A stretch of DNA of 64,000 nucleotides. Source: Bradyrhizobium manausense. GTDB taxonomy: Bacteria > Pseudomonadota > Alphaproteobacteria > Rhizobiales > Xanthobacteraceae. The notes under the pieces are model-generated. The model saw nothing but the letters and a program-made list of their open reading frames with translations. It did no database searches and was not told the DNA's origin. The translations under genes and the position numbers were made by a program. This document shows positions 41,605 to 50,794 of the stretch, piece by piece. Position 1 is the stretch's first letter; every line of letters starts with the position of its first letter. The stretch is from contig NZ_JAFCLG010000002.1 of the NCBI RefSeq assembly GCF_018129685.1, positions 1 through 64,000 of the forward strand, read 5' to 3'.

Positions 41605-42516
41605 TTACTTATAGTCGTCCGGATTCGGCGAGTCCGAGGGCTTGGCGAACTCGTGCTTCAGCTCATCGGAGATCGGTGTGTTGAGGTTCAGGCCCTTCGG
41701 CGGAATCTTCTGGGTGAACCACTTGTCGTAGATCTTCTGACCTTCACCCGAGGTGTAGAGCGCAGCGGTTGCCGCATCGACCACCTTCTTGAAGGGCGCA
41801 TCGTCCTTGCGCAGCATGATGCCGTAGGGCTCGGGCTTGGAGAAGGCATCCTTGGAGATGACGTAGTCGTCCGGCGACTTCGAGCCGGCCACGAGACTTG
41901 CGAGCAGGATGTCGTCCATCACGAAGGCGACCGCGCGATCGGTCTCGACCATCAGGAAAGCTTCGGCATGATCCTTGGCCGGGATGATGTTGGCGCCGAG
42001 GCCCTTGGCGACATTGGCCTCGGTGAGCTGCTTGATGTTGGTGGTGCCGGCGGTGGAGACCACCGTCTTGCCCTTGAGATCGTCGATCGACTTGAGGCCG
42101 CTCGACTTCTTGAAGACGTAGCGGCTGGCGGTCAGATAGTGGGTATTGGTGAAGGCGACCTGCTTCTGGCGCTCGGCATTGTTGGTGGTCGAGCCGCATT
42201 CGAGATCGATCGTACCGTTGGCCATCAGCGGAATACGCGTGGCAGAAGTCACCGGATTGAGCTTCACCTCGAGCTTGTCGAGCTTGAGCTCCTTCTTCAC
42301 GGCGTCGACGATCTTGTAGCAGATGTCCATCGCGAACCCGACGGGCTTCTGGTTGTCGTCGAGATAGGAGAACGGGATCGAGGAATCGCGGAAGCCGAGC
42401 GTGATGGCGCCGGTGTCCTTGATGTTCTTGAGCGTCCCGGTGAGCTCTTCGGCGCCCGCCTGGCTGACGGCGAAAGTCGCGGCGAGCGCGAGTCCGATGC
42501 TACGGAAATGTTTCAC
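41605..42516 (-). CDS. gltI: Glutamate/aspartate-type ABC substrate-binding protein
   Basis: The 303-residue periplasmic binding protein has a signal peptide (MKHFRSIGLALAATFAVSQAGA, cleaved near residue 22) and the SBP family 3 fold with RDSSIPFSYLD and the amidine-binding ANGTIDLECGSTTNN motif. It should deliver acidic amino acids to GltJK. The start is GTG 42514-42516 after GGGGAAC. It is the first gene of the transporter run, with an M20 peptidase upstream on the same strand. Confidence 0.93.
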   Translation of the reverse strand: MKHFRSIGLALAATFAVSQAGAEELTGTLKNIKDTGAITLGFRDSSIPFSYLDDNQKPVGFAMDICYKIVDAVKKELKLDKLEVKLNPVTSATRIPLMANGTIDLECGSTTNNAERQKQVAFTNTHYLTASRYVFKKSSGLKSIDDLKGKTVVSTAGTTNIKQLTEANVAKGLGANIIPAKDHAEAFLMVETDRAVAFVMDDILLASLVAGSKSPDDYVISKDAFSKPEPYGIMLRKDDAPFKKVVDAATAALYTSGEGQKIYDKWFTQKIPPKGLNLNTPISDELKHEFAKPSDSPNPDDYK

Positions 42517-42614
42517 TTTTTTGTTCCCCTTTCAGGATGATGCGGCGGGATGCAAGCACAAATCCGGCCGGATTAGAATGTGACTTTTGGCTGGCTGACG
42601 GCTCAAATTAACGC

Positions 42615-44000
42615 TCAGGCGAGCGGCTTTGGCAATTCCCCGAGATCCCAGAACAAGCCGGCCATCACCGTCAAGGCCTCTTCAGTCAGTGGCAGCAGGA
42701 TGTGCTCATTGGGCGCATGCTGGGAGCAGCCGGGATAGGAGTGCGGGACCCAGATCGTCGGCAGGCCCAGAACTTCCGAAAACACGTCGTTCGGCAGCGA
42801 GCCGCCGAAGTTCGGCAGCACCGCAGGCGCCTTGCCGGTGGTGTTTTGGACTGAGTCAGCGGCCCATTTGATCCAGGGGCTGTCGAAATCGGTGCGCGAG
42901 GCGGCAAAGCTCTGCGCCGCCTTGACCTCGACCATCGGAAAACCCTTCTCGACCAGATGGGCCTTGACGGCATCGATCAGGCCATCGACCTTGGTGCCGA
43001 CCACGAAGCGCAATTGCAGCACGGCATTGGCGTGCCCAGGAATGGCGTTCGCGGGCTTTGCGATATTGCCCGACGACATCGCCAGAATTTCCAGCGTGTT
43101 CCAGGCATAGAGCCGCTCGGCCGCGGACAGGCCGTCCTCGCCCCAATTCTCCGCAAGGGCGGGCTCGCCCTCGGTCGGAATCACCTGCACGTCGGCAAGA
43201 TAGCTGCGGATCTGGTTGGTGAGCCGCGGCGGCTTCAAGGCGTCGAGCTGAAGCCGGCCGTGACCGTCGACCAGCGTCGAAATCGCGTTGACCAGGATGG
43301 TCGCGGGGTTGGCGAGCACGCCGCCCCAATTGCCGGAATGATGGCCGCCGTCGCGCAAGACCACATCGAGATGAATGCGGATGCCGCCGCGGCATCCCAG
43401 GAACAGCGTCGGCCGATCCGCCGACAGCCGCGGCCCATCGGAAGCCATGAACAGGTCGGCCTTGAGCGCATCGCGGTTGAGGTCGCAGACCTTGCCGAGA
43501 TCTGGCGAGCCGATCTCCTCGCCCATCTCGACGATGAATTTCGCGTTGAAGCCGAGCTTGCCGCCGCGGGCCTCGCGCACGGCGCGGAGCGCGGCCATGT
43601 TGATGCTGTGCTGGCCCTTGTTGTCAGCAGTGCCGCGGCCATAGAGACGAATGCCTGACGCCGTCGTGCGCCAGGGATCGCGGCCGTCGCGCCACTCGCC
43701 CTCCATGCCGTCGACGACGTCGCCATGGCCGTAGATCAGAACGGTCGGCGCAGATGCACTCTCGTGATGTTCGGCAAACAGGAACGGCGACTTGCCGCTC
43801 GGGGATTCGACGATACGGCTGGTGAAATCGAGTGCCGCGAAGGCCGGCACCATCTCCTGTTCCAAATAGGCACGCAGCTCGGGGCCGCGCGAAGCGTTCT
43901 GGCTTTCGGTCTTGTAGGCGACGCGGCGGTCGAGTTCGGCGAGAAACGCACCGGATTGGAAGTCGTCCCGGGCACGGGCGATGGCGTCGGCTCTGGTCAT
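42615..44000 (-). CDS. M20-family metallopeptidase
   Basis: The 461-residue dinuclear zinc peptidase has the ligand set His92-x-Asp94 (YGHGDVV), bridging Asp126 (GRGTADNKGQ), Glu161/Glu162 (EMGEEIG) and a late His (PHSYPG). The dimerisation lid sits between. Family members cleave dipeptides or acyl-amino acids, so it may feed the downstream glutamate transporter with amino acids after dipeptide uptake. ATG 43998-44000 is preferred over a longer start with 15 extra residues. It is upstream of gltI on the same strand with a 98-base gap. Confidence 0.88.
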   Translation of the reverse strand: MTRADAIARARDDFQSGAFLAELDRRVAYKTESQNASRGPELRAYLEQEMVPAFAALDFTSRIVESPSGKSPFLFAEHHESASAPTVLIYGHGDVVDGMEGEWRDGRDPWRTTASGIRLYGRGTADNKGQHSINMAALRAVREARGGKLGFNAKFIVEMGEEIGSPDLGKVCDLNRDALKADLFMASDGPRLSADRPTLFLGCRGGIRIHLDVVLRDGGHHSGNWGGVLANPATILVNAISTLVDGHGRLQLDALKPPRLTNQIRSYLADVQVIPTEGEPALAENWGEDGLSAAERLYAWNTLEILAMSSGNIAKPANAIPGHANAVLQLRFVVGTKVDGLIDAVKAHLVEKGFPMVEVKAAQSFAASRTDFDSPWIKWAADSVQNTTGKAPAVLPNFGGSLPNDVFSEVLGLPTIWVPHSYPGCSQHAPNEHILLPLTEEALTVMAGLFWDLGELPKPLA

Positions 44001-44230
44001 CAGGATCGTCTTCAACGTCTGGAACGAGGCAGCGTAGCGGACCACGCGGACGCTCGAAAGTGGCGGGGACTTGCGATTTCGTTCTTGCTCTCTTGAGCCC
44101 GGCTTGCCAAGGGCAGGCGTGCTGCCGATTTTGGCCTTGCCAAGCGCAAGCGATATGCAAGAACTTCGCCAAGTTCGGGCGCACGTTTATCATTTGAAGA
44201 GCGCTCGGTACAGGGCGCCGGGGGACCAGC

Positions 44231-45610
44231 ATGGCCAAAGAGATCAGGCTCAACGCATTTGCGATGAATTGCGTCGCACATCAATCGCCGGGGTTGTGGA
44301 CGCATCCGCGCGACCGCACCGCCGAATATAACCGCCTGCCCTACTGGATCGACCTCGCCAAGACGCTGGAACGCGGCCGTTTCGACGGATTGTTCCTGGC
44401 CGACGTGCTCGGCGTCTACGACGTCTACGGCAACAGCCCTGACGCGGCCTTGCGCAATGCAGCACAAACGCCCTCGAACGAGCCGCTGCTGCTGCTCTCG
44501 GCGATGGCCGCTGTCACCAAGAACCTCGGCTTCGGCGTCACCAGCAATCTCTCGTTCGAGCCGCCCTACCCGTTCGCACGGCGAATGTCGACGCTCGACC
44601 ACCTCACCGAGGGCCGGATCGGCTGGAACGTCGTCACCGGCTATCTGGACAGCGCCGCGCGCGGCGCCGGCAAGGACAAGCAGACCGGACACGACGACCG
44701 TTACGATATCGCCGACGAATATATGGAAGTCGTCTACAAGCTCTGGGAAGGCAGCTGGGAGGACGATGCGGTGCTGCGCGACCGCAAGCGCGGCATCTTC
44801 ACGGATCCCTCGAAAGTTCACCGCATCAATCATGAGAGCGCGAACTACCGCATCAACAACACCATTCATTTGAGCGAGCCCTCGCCGCAGCGCACGCCCG
44901 TACTGTATCAGGCCGGCACTTCGCCGCGCGGGCGGCAGTTCGCAGCCAAGCACGCCGAATGCGTGTTCATGTCGGGACCATCGGCCAAGATCATTGCCCC
45001 GCGCGTCGCCGCGATCCGCCAGGAGGCCGCCGCACTCGGCCGCAACCCGGCAGAAATCCTGATGTTCAACATGATGACGATCATCCTCGGCAACACCGAA
45101 GCTGAAGCCGCAGCCAAATATGCCGACTACCGGTCGCACATCAATCCGGAGGGCGCGCTCGCTTTGATGTCGGGTTGGACCGGCATCGACTTCTCCGGCT
45201 ACGAGTTCGATCAGCAGGTCCGTCACGTCCAGAACGATGCCGGCCGCAGCGCGCTCGACAACGTCACCCGCGGCGATCCTGACCGGGTCTGGACCGTGCG
45301 CGACGTCATCGAGCATGTCGGCATCGGCGGCGCCGGCCCCGTCGTGGTCGGCACGCCCGAGAGCGTCGCCGACAAGATCGAGGACTGGTTCGAGAAGACC
45401 GACGTCGACGGGCTCAATGTGGCCTTTGCGATTTCGCCTGGCGATTTCGAGGACATCTCCGACATGCTGGTGCCCGAGCTGACCAAGCGCGGCCGCTACA
45501 AGCCGGAATATGCGAAAGGCACGCTGCGGGAGAAGCTGTTCGGCGACGGCCGGGCGCGGCTCGACGCGCCGCATCCGGCGGCGGGGTATCGGGTGGGGAA
45601 GGCGGGGTAG
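44231..45610 (+). CDS. Flavin-dependent monooxygenase, NtaA/DmoA-like
   Basis: The 459-residue luciferase-like protein belongs to the FMNH2-dependent two-component group with FLADVLGVYDVYG, RMSTLDHLTEGRIGWNVVTG and PVLYQAGTSPRGRQFAAKHAE. Relatives act on nitrilotriacetate, dimethylsulfide or sulfonates. ATG 44231 follows GGGGGACC. It is divergent from the peptidase gene. No flavin reductase is visible in the window, so reduced flavin must come from elsewhere. It is about 33% shorter in family overlap terms but normal in length for the group. Confidence 0.85.
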   Translation: MAKEIRLNAFAMNCVAHQSPGLWTHPRDRTAEYNRLPYWIDLAKTLERGRFDGLFLADVLGVYDVYGNSPDAALRNAAQTPSNEPLLLLSAMAAVTKNLGFGVTSNLSFEPPYPFARRMSTLDHLTEGRIGWNVVTGYLDSAARGAGKDKQTGHDDRYDIADEYMEVVYKLWEGSWEDDAVLRDRKRGIFTDPSKVHRINHESANYRINNTIHLSEPSPQRTPVLYQAGTSPRGRQFAAKHAECVFMSGPSAKIIAPRVAAIRQEAAALGRNPAEILMFNMMTIILGNTEAEAAAKYADYRSHINPEGALALMSGWTGIDFSGYEFDQQVRHVQNDAGRSALDNVTRGDPDRVWTVRDVIEHVGIGGAGPVVVGTPESVADKIEDWFEKTDVDGLNVAFAISPGDFEDISDMLVPELTKRGRYKPEYAKGTLREKLFGDGRARLDAPHPAAGYRVGKAG

Positions 45611-45624
45611 CGTTCCCTTCACGT

Positions 45625-45771
45625 CCGTCATCCTGAGGCGCGACTGGCGCGATGCGCAGCATCGTGCCGGGAGCCTCGAAGGATGAACGGCCCCGTTGCA
45701 GCCGGGCCGTCGCCCTTCGAGGCTCACTCTGCGTCGCCTTGCGCCGCAGAGTGAGCGCCTCAGGGTGACGG
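45625..45771. repeat. Palindromic intergenic repeat (type D)
   Basis: The left end CCGTCATCCTGAGGCGC is matched near-perfectly by GCGCCTCAGGGTGACGG on the right. Inner arms include GAGCCTCGAAGG and CCTTCGAGGCTC. It lies between the convergent monooxygenase and decarboxylase genes. Confidence 0.85.
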
Positions 45772-45816
45772 TCTGAGCTTTGAGCGAAATGCAGCCACTC
45801 CATCATCGCGAACGGG

Positions 45817-47478
45817 CTACACCTTCCCGTCCACCATCACCTCGATCAGCTTCGTTCCCGGCCGGTTGAACGCCGACGTGAGCGTTGCCCTCAACTCCCT
45901 GACATCGCTGATCTTGATCGCCTCACAACCGAGCGCCCTGGCCACACCGGCAAAATCCACGGGCGGATCGACAAAATCCATGCCGACATAATTGTCATCG
46001 CCATGGAAGGCGAGCAGGCGCTGCTTGATGATGCGATAGCCGCCATTGTTGGCGATGACGACGTTGAGCGGCAGCTTGTGATGCGCCGCGGTCCACAGCG
46101 ACTGGATCGAATACATCGCGCTGCCGTCGCCCGAGAAGCACACGACGGGCCGATCCGGATTGGCAATGCTGGCGCCGACCGAGGCCGGCAGGCCCCAGCC
46201 GATGCCACCTGAGGCAAGGCCGTGATAGCCAAAACGGTCGCGATGCGGTCGCAGTGCGGTGATCTGGCGGCTGGACGTGAGACCTTCGTCGACGAGGATC
46301 GCATGGTCGGGCATGGCTTCGACCATCTGCAGCACGAGATAATCAGGATCGATGGGGCTGCGGCCCGCGTTCTTGCCGATCTGCTCGATCAACGTTGTCC
46401 GGCGCGCGGTCCAGTTCCTCGGTGCAAGCTCGGCGATGCGCTGCTTTGCGCGGCTGGCGAGCGCAGCACCGCCCATCTCCTTCAGCACCGGGATCAGCGC
46501 GCGCAGCGTTTCCTTGACATCTGCTTTCAGCGCAATCTCGGCGCCGTAATTCTTGGCGATCTCCCAATCGACCAGGCCGATCTGCACGATGCCGAGGCCT
46601 TCCGGCAACGCATCGACCTCGCTATAGACGGACATCCGCAGGGGATCGCCGCCGAGCGCGATCAGCAGATCGTAGGGCGCCAGTGTATCGCGCGCGACCT
46701 TCTGCATGCGCGCCAGCGTGCCGACGAAGCTCGGGCTCTGCGAGAGGAAGTGCGCGCCATAGGGCGTCGAGGATTGGTAGGCGGCCGCGCCAAGCAGCTC
46801 GGCGAGCTCGGCGGCTTCCTTCAACGCATCGCTCTTGACCACCTCATCCATGGTGACGATGACGGGACGCTCGGCTTTCAGCAAGCGTGCGGCGAATGCC
46901 CTCACCGCCTCGTCCGACGGCCTTGTCCGCGCGTCGATGCGGGTGGAACGACCAAGATCGATGCCGGCTTCGCTATTGAGGATGTCACCGGGCAGCGAGA
47001 TGAACACCGGCCCGGTCGGCGGCGTCATCGCCACCTTCGCCGCGCGGCGCACGATGCGCGGCAGGTCTTCAAGCCGCGTCACCTCGACCGCCCATTTCAC
47101 CAGCGGCTCGGCCATCCGAACCAAGGGACCATAGAGCACCGGCTCCATCAGGCCGTGACCCTGCTCCTGCTGGCCCGCGGTCAGGATCATCGGCGTGCCG
47201 GTAAACTGGGCATTGTAGAGCGAGCCCATCGCATTGCCGAGGCCGGGCGCGACGTGGACGTTGCAGGCAACGAGTTTTCCGGAGGCGCGGCTGTAGCCGT
47301 CTGCGATCGCCACCACCAGGCTCTCCTGCATCGCCATCACATAGGTGAGATCAGGATGGTCCTTCAGCGCATGCATGATCGGCAGCTCGGTAGTGCCGGG
47401 GTTGCCGAACAGGTGCGTGATGCCCTCGTCCTTGAGCAGCGCGAGAAAGGCGGAACGGCCGGTGATCCTGTTTTTCAA
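45817..47478 (-). CDS. Thiamine-diphosphate enzyme (benzoylformate decarboxylase/acetolactate synthase-like)
   Basis: The 553-residue enzyme has the ThDP fold: Glu52 (MAMQESLVVAIADGY) for the cofactor, a central domain (about 190-320) and a C-terminal ThDP motif GDGSAMYSIQSLWTAAHH...NN (about 440-470). Length and motifs match benzoylformate decarboxylase-like enzymes, which decarboxylate 2-oxo acids. The start used is TTG 47476-47478 with GGAGGA just upstream, giving MKNRITGRSAF. The frame continues upstream without a stop into a GFA-like remnant, so a longer fused protein may also be made. Confidence 0.8.
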   Translation of the reverse strand: MKNRITGRSAFLALLKDEGITHLFGNPGTTELPIMHALKDHPDLTYVMAMQESLVVAIADGYSRASGKLVACNVHVAPGLGNAMGSLYNAQFTGTPMILTAGQQEQGHGLMEPVLYGPLVRMAEPLVKWAVEVTRLEDLPRIVRRAAKVAMTPPTGPVFISLPGDILNSEAGIDLGRSTRIDARTRPSDEAVRAFAARLLKAERPVIVTMDEVVKSDALKEAAELAELLGAAAYQSSTPYGAHFLSQSPSFVGTLARMQKVARDTLAPYDLLIALGGDPLRMSVYSEVDALPEGLGIVQIGLVDWEIAKNYGAEIALKADVKETLRALIPVLKEMGGAALASRAKQRIAELAPRNWTARRTTLIEQIGKNAGRSPIDPDYLVLQMVEAMPDHAILVDEGLTSSRQITALRPHRDRFGYHGLASGGIGWGLPASVGASIANPDRPVVCFSGDGSAMYSIQSLWTAAHHKLPLNVVIANNGGYRIIKQRLLAFHGDDNYVGMDFVDPPVDFAGVARALGCEAIKISDVRELRATLTSAFNRPGTKLIEVMVDGKV

Positions 47479-47562
47479 TGCTTCCTCCGTGCCCCGGACG
47501 TTACCGGAGGCCGGCCGCATGATGGCCGAAGTCTTGGGGAACGCGCAAGGAAGCGCGCTCAT

Positions 47563-47700
47563 GGCTGCGCCATGGGCGCGGCGGCTACTGGCGGAATGGT
47601 CGTGCCAAGCCCAGCGCGCAGGGACGTCGATCTCGAACGTGACCTTGCCGCAGAGGCAATGGCCGGTGGCGGTTCCTGCGGCGACTGCGGCTTTGGCCAT
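47563..47700 (-). pseudogene. N-terminal remnant of a GFA-family (CENP-V/Gfa) gene
   Basis: About 46 residues from ATG 47698-47700 match the start of glutathione-dependent formaldehyde-activating-family proteins: the C-L-C-G-K-V-T-F zinc motif followed by EIDVPARWAWHDHSASSRRAHGAA. The gene has its own GGAGAG ribosome binding site. After about residue 46 the homology stops and the frame reads on into the thiamine enzyme without a stop, so the remainder of the GFA gene has been lost. Confidence 0.65.
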
Positions 47701-47742
47701 GGAAGTCTCTCCGTCGTCATTGCGAAGACGACAATACACGAT

Positions 47743-47852
47743 CGTCATTCCAGGGCGCGACCAGCGGGTCGCTAGCCCGGAATCCATTGGGCGGCAAGCC
47801 AGGATGTGAAATGGATTCCGGACCCGATGCTGCGCATCGCCCCGGAATGACG
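47743..47852. repeat. Palindromic intergenic repeat (type B variant)
   Basis: It starts CGTCATTCC and ends GGAATGACG, with inner arms GGAATCCAT and ATGGATTCC. It shares ends with the type B repeat at about 39.0 kb. It lies between the GFA remnant and the old yellow enzyme gene. Confidence 0.83.
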
Positions 47853-47862
47853 GGGAGAGAGC

Positions 47863-48990
47863 TCACGCCGGCGTCAGCTCGTCATACACTGGGTAATCCG
47901 TGTATCCCTTCTCCTCGCCGCCATAGAACGTTGCGCGGTTGTAGGGCGTGATCGGGTAATCGTGCGCGAGCCGCCGCGGCAGATCGGGGTTGGAGATGAA
48001 GATGCGGCCGAAGGCGATGATGTCGGCGTGGCCATCGACAATCGCAGCATTCGCTGTCTCGCCGGTGAAGCCGCCGGCAGTCATCAACACGCCGCTGTAA
48101 TGCGGGCGGAACAGCGCCATGGCGGAAGGCACGTTCTCCCAATGAACGTCAGCACGCCCGGCGCCGCTGGAGCGCGGCTCGATGAAGTGCAGATAGGCAA
48201 GACCAAGCTTATCGAGGGCCTTCACGACATAAGTGTAGAGCGGCATCGGATCCGGCTCGCCGGAATCATTGGCGATGCCGTGCGGCGACAGGCGGACGCC
48301 GACGCGGTTGGCACCCCAGACGTCGATCGCGGCTTGTGTGACCTCGAGCAGAAGCCGCGCGCGGTTCTCGATCGAGCCGCCATATTGATCGGTGCGCTGG
48401 TTGCTGCGTGATTGCAGGAACTGCTCGAGCAGATAGCCGTTGGCGCCGTGGATCTCGACGCCGTCGAAACCGGCGGCGAGCGCATTCCTGGCGGCCTGCC
48501 GGAATGCCTCGACGATCCCCTTGACCTCGTCGGTCTCCAGCGCGCGCGGCGTCTCGTAATCGGCAATCTTGCCGTCGGCCGTCATCGCCTTCATGCCCTC
48601 GGCCTTGATCGCGATCGCGGAGGCCGAGACCGGCAGTTGGCCACCATGATAGGAGGAATGCGAGACGCGGCCGACGTGCCAGAGCTGGAGGAAGATGATG
48701 CCGCCCTTGGCGTGGACGGCATCGACGACCTTGCGCCAGCCTGCGACTTGCGCCTCCGAATAGATGCCCGGCGTCGCCGGATTGCCGCGGCCATGCGGCA
48801 ACACCGGCGATGCTTCGGCGATGATCAGGCCGCCCTTTGTCGCGCGCTGGCCGTAATATTCAGCGTTGAGCGGCCGCGGCGAAAAGCTTTCGCGCTCCGC
48901 GCGCATGCGCGTCAGCGGCGCCATCGCAACGCGATGGGCAAGCTTGTACGGACCAACCTGCAGCGGTCTAAACAACGCCTCGAATTTCAT
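47863..48990 (-). CDS. nemA: Old yellow enzyme, N-ethylmaleimide reductase type
   Basis: The 375-residue FMN ene-reductase has LFRPLQVGPYKLAHRVAMAPLTR at the start, catalytic-site His-x-x-Asn in EIHGANGYLLEQF, the YGGSIENRARLLLEV loop and late FGRIFISNPDL. It reduces activated alkenes and nitro compounds with NAD(P)H in the cytoplasm. ATG 48988-48990 is used; the longer frame adds 22 residues lacking the fold. It is 121 bases downstream of the aldehyde dehydrogenase gene on the same strand. Confidence 0.92.
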   Translation of the reverse strand: MKFEALFRPLQVGPYKLAHRVAMAPLTRMRAERESFSPRPLNAEYYGQRATKGGLIIAEASPVLPHGRGNPATPGIYSEAQVAGWRKVVDAVHAKGGIIFLQLWHVGRVSHSSYHGGQLPVSASAIAIKAEGMKAMTADGKIADYETPRALETDEVKGIVEAFRQAARNALAAGFDGVEIHGANGYLLEQFLQSRSNQRTDQYGGSIENRARLLLEVTQAAIDVWGANRVGVRLSPHGIANDSGEPDPMPLYTYVVKALDKLGLAYLHFIEPRSSGAGRADVHWENVPSAMALFRPHYSGVLMTAGGFTGETANAAIVDGHADIIAFGRIFISNPDLPRRLAHDYPITPYNRATFYGGEEKGYTDYPVYDELTPA

Positions 48991-49111
48991 GTGGGCCCCG
49001 GATGTCTTTGAAAGGATGCGGATCATATAGCGGGGGGCGGCCACCGCAAAAGGCACCGCCCCCTCCGAAAATCAGATATTCCCTCGCACGGAACGCGGGG
49101 GAGAACAGACC

Positions 49112-50608
49112 TCAGGCCGTCTTGATCCAGACGGCCTTCACGTTGAGATATTCCTCAACATGCTGCTTGCCGGACTCGCGGCCATAGCCGCTCATCTTGT
49201 AGCCGCCGAACGGCACGGCCGGATCCATCGCCTGGTAGCAATTCACCCACACCGAGCCGGCACGCAGGCTCTTCGCAACCGCATGGGCCTTGCTGACGTC
49301 GCGCGTCCACAGGCCGGAGCCGAGACCGAAGGTGGTGTTGTTGGCGCGCTTGACCAGTTCGTCCATGTCCTTGAACGCGATCGCGGAGATGACGGGACCG
49401 AAGATCTCCTCCTGCGCGATACGCATATTGTCCTGGACGCCGGCGAACACCGTGGGCGAGACGAAGAAGCCCTTTGACAGCGCACCTTCCGTGACGCGAC
49501 CGCCGCCGGCGAGCGCACGCGCGCCCTCCTTCTGGCCGATGTCGAGATAGCCGGTGACGCGCTTGAGTTGCTCCTCGGACACCAGCGGGCCGATCTGCAC
49601 GTTCGGATCGAGGCCGTTGCCGACCTGCAGCTTCTTGCCGAACTCGGCGACGCGGCCGACGAACTCCTCGTAGATCGACTGTTCGACGAACAGGCGCGTA
49701 CCGGCGCTGCAGATCTGGCCCGAATTGGCGAACACCGCCATCGCCGCGCCGGGAACGGCAGCATCGAGATCGGCATCGGCGAAGACGATGTCCGGCGACT
49801 TGCCGCCGAGCTCGAGCGAGACGCGCTTCAGGTTGCCGGCCGAGGCGCGAATGATCGACTGGCCCGTGACGTGCGAGCCGGTGAAGGCAACCTTGTCGAC
49901 GTCATGATGCGAGGCCAGCGCGGCACCGGCGGTCTCGCCATAGCCGGGCACCACGTTGACGACACCGGGCGGGATGCCGGCTTCCATCGCAAGCTCGGCG
50001 ATCCGCAGCGAGGTCAGCGGCGCCTCTTCGGCGGGCTTGAGCACCACGGTGCAGCCGGTTGCGATTGCAGGTCCGATCTTCCAGATGGTCGCGGTCAGCG
50101 GACCGTTCCAGGGAATGATGGCGCCGACGACACCGATCGGCTCCTTCAGCGTGTAGGAGAAGATCTCGCCAGGCAGCGAGTTCTCGATGGTCTCGCCATG
50201 GATCGCGGTGGTCTGGCCGGCGTAATAACGCAGCATTCCGACGGCACGCAGGCGATAGGCGCGGGTGCGGCTGAGCGGTGCGCCCATGTCCATTGTGTCG
50301 AGCTGCGACAATTCGTCAAAATTCTTCTCGACGAGATCGGCAAGCCTGAGCAGCAGGTTCTGCCGCTCGAACGGCTTGACCCTGCTCCAGGGACCCTCGA
50401 AAGCACGGCGGGCGGCAGCGACCGCACGATCGATGTCTTCCTTGTCGCCTTCGGCGACGGTTGCGAGCAACTCGCCGGTGGCGGGGTTATGGGTCTCGAA
50501 GCGCTTGCCGGAGGCGGCGTCGACCCATTTCCCGTCGATCAGCATCTGCTTGTAGGACCCGTTGGCGAACGGATGGCGCGCGATCGGAATCGCCTGCGAC
50601 ACAGCCAT
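49112..50608 (-). CDS. Aldehyde dehydrogenase (NAD(P)-dependent)
   Basis: The 498-residue enzyme has catalytic Glu in LELGGKSP, catalytic Cys in NSGQICSAGTRL (about residue 300) and the C-terminal FGGYKMSGYGRESG. The N-terminal IPWNGPL and the KPAEEAPLT loop match the betaine/phenylacetaldehyde/indoleacetaldehyde branch. It oxidises an aldehyde to an acid. ATG follows GGGAGTG. It is the first of two minus-strand genes with the old yellow enzyme and is divergent from the SDR gene. Confidence 0.93.
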   Translation of the reverse strand: MAVSQAIPIARHPFANGSYKQMLIDGKWVDAASGKRFETHNPATGELLATVAEGDKEDIDRAVAAARRAFEGPWSRVKPFERQNLLLRLADLVEKNFDELSQLDTMDMGAPLSRTRAYRLRAVGMLRYYAGQTTAIHGETIENSLPGEIFSYTLKEPIGVVGAIIPWNGPLTATIWKIGPAIATGCTVVLKPAEEAPLTSLRIAELAMEAGIPPGVVNVVPGYGETAGAALASHHDVDKVAFTGSHVTGQSIIRASAGNLKRVSLELGGKSPDIVFADADLDAAVPGAAMAVFANSGQICSAGTRLFVEQSIYEEFVGRVAEFGKKLQVGNGLDPNVQIGPLVSEEQLKRVTGYLDIGQKEGARALAGGGRVTEGALSKGFFVSPTVFAGVQDNMRIAQEEIFGPVISAIAFKDMDELVKRANNTTFGLGSGLWTRDVSKAHAVAKSLRAGSVWVNCYQAMDPAVPFGGYKMSGYGRESGKQHVEEYLNVKAVWIKTA

Positions 50609-50794
50609 GGCTGCACTCCCTGGATAGGTGATTGATTGGGTTCGATCTGGGCGGGATCGTTAAGTCGAAGAGGATACAGCGGCGCTGGAAAGGCGTAAAG
50701 TCGGCGTGGAACGAAGCCCTGCCATGCCGACTTGTGCAGGGTCGTATCAATGCCGTGTTATAGCTCGGCGAAGAGTGAAGCCGGGAGAAAAGCC

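Noticed and set aside
47701..47787. N-terminal 29 residues of the long fused frame upstream of the GFA remnant
   Set aside because: These codons derive from the palindromic repeat and have no ribosome binding site.
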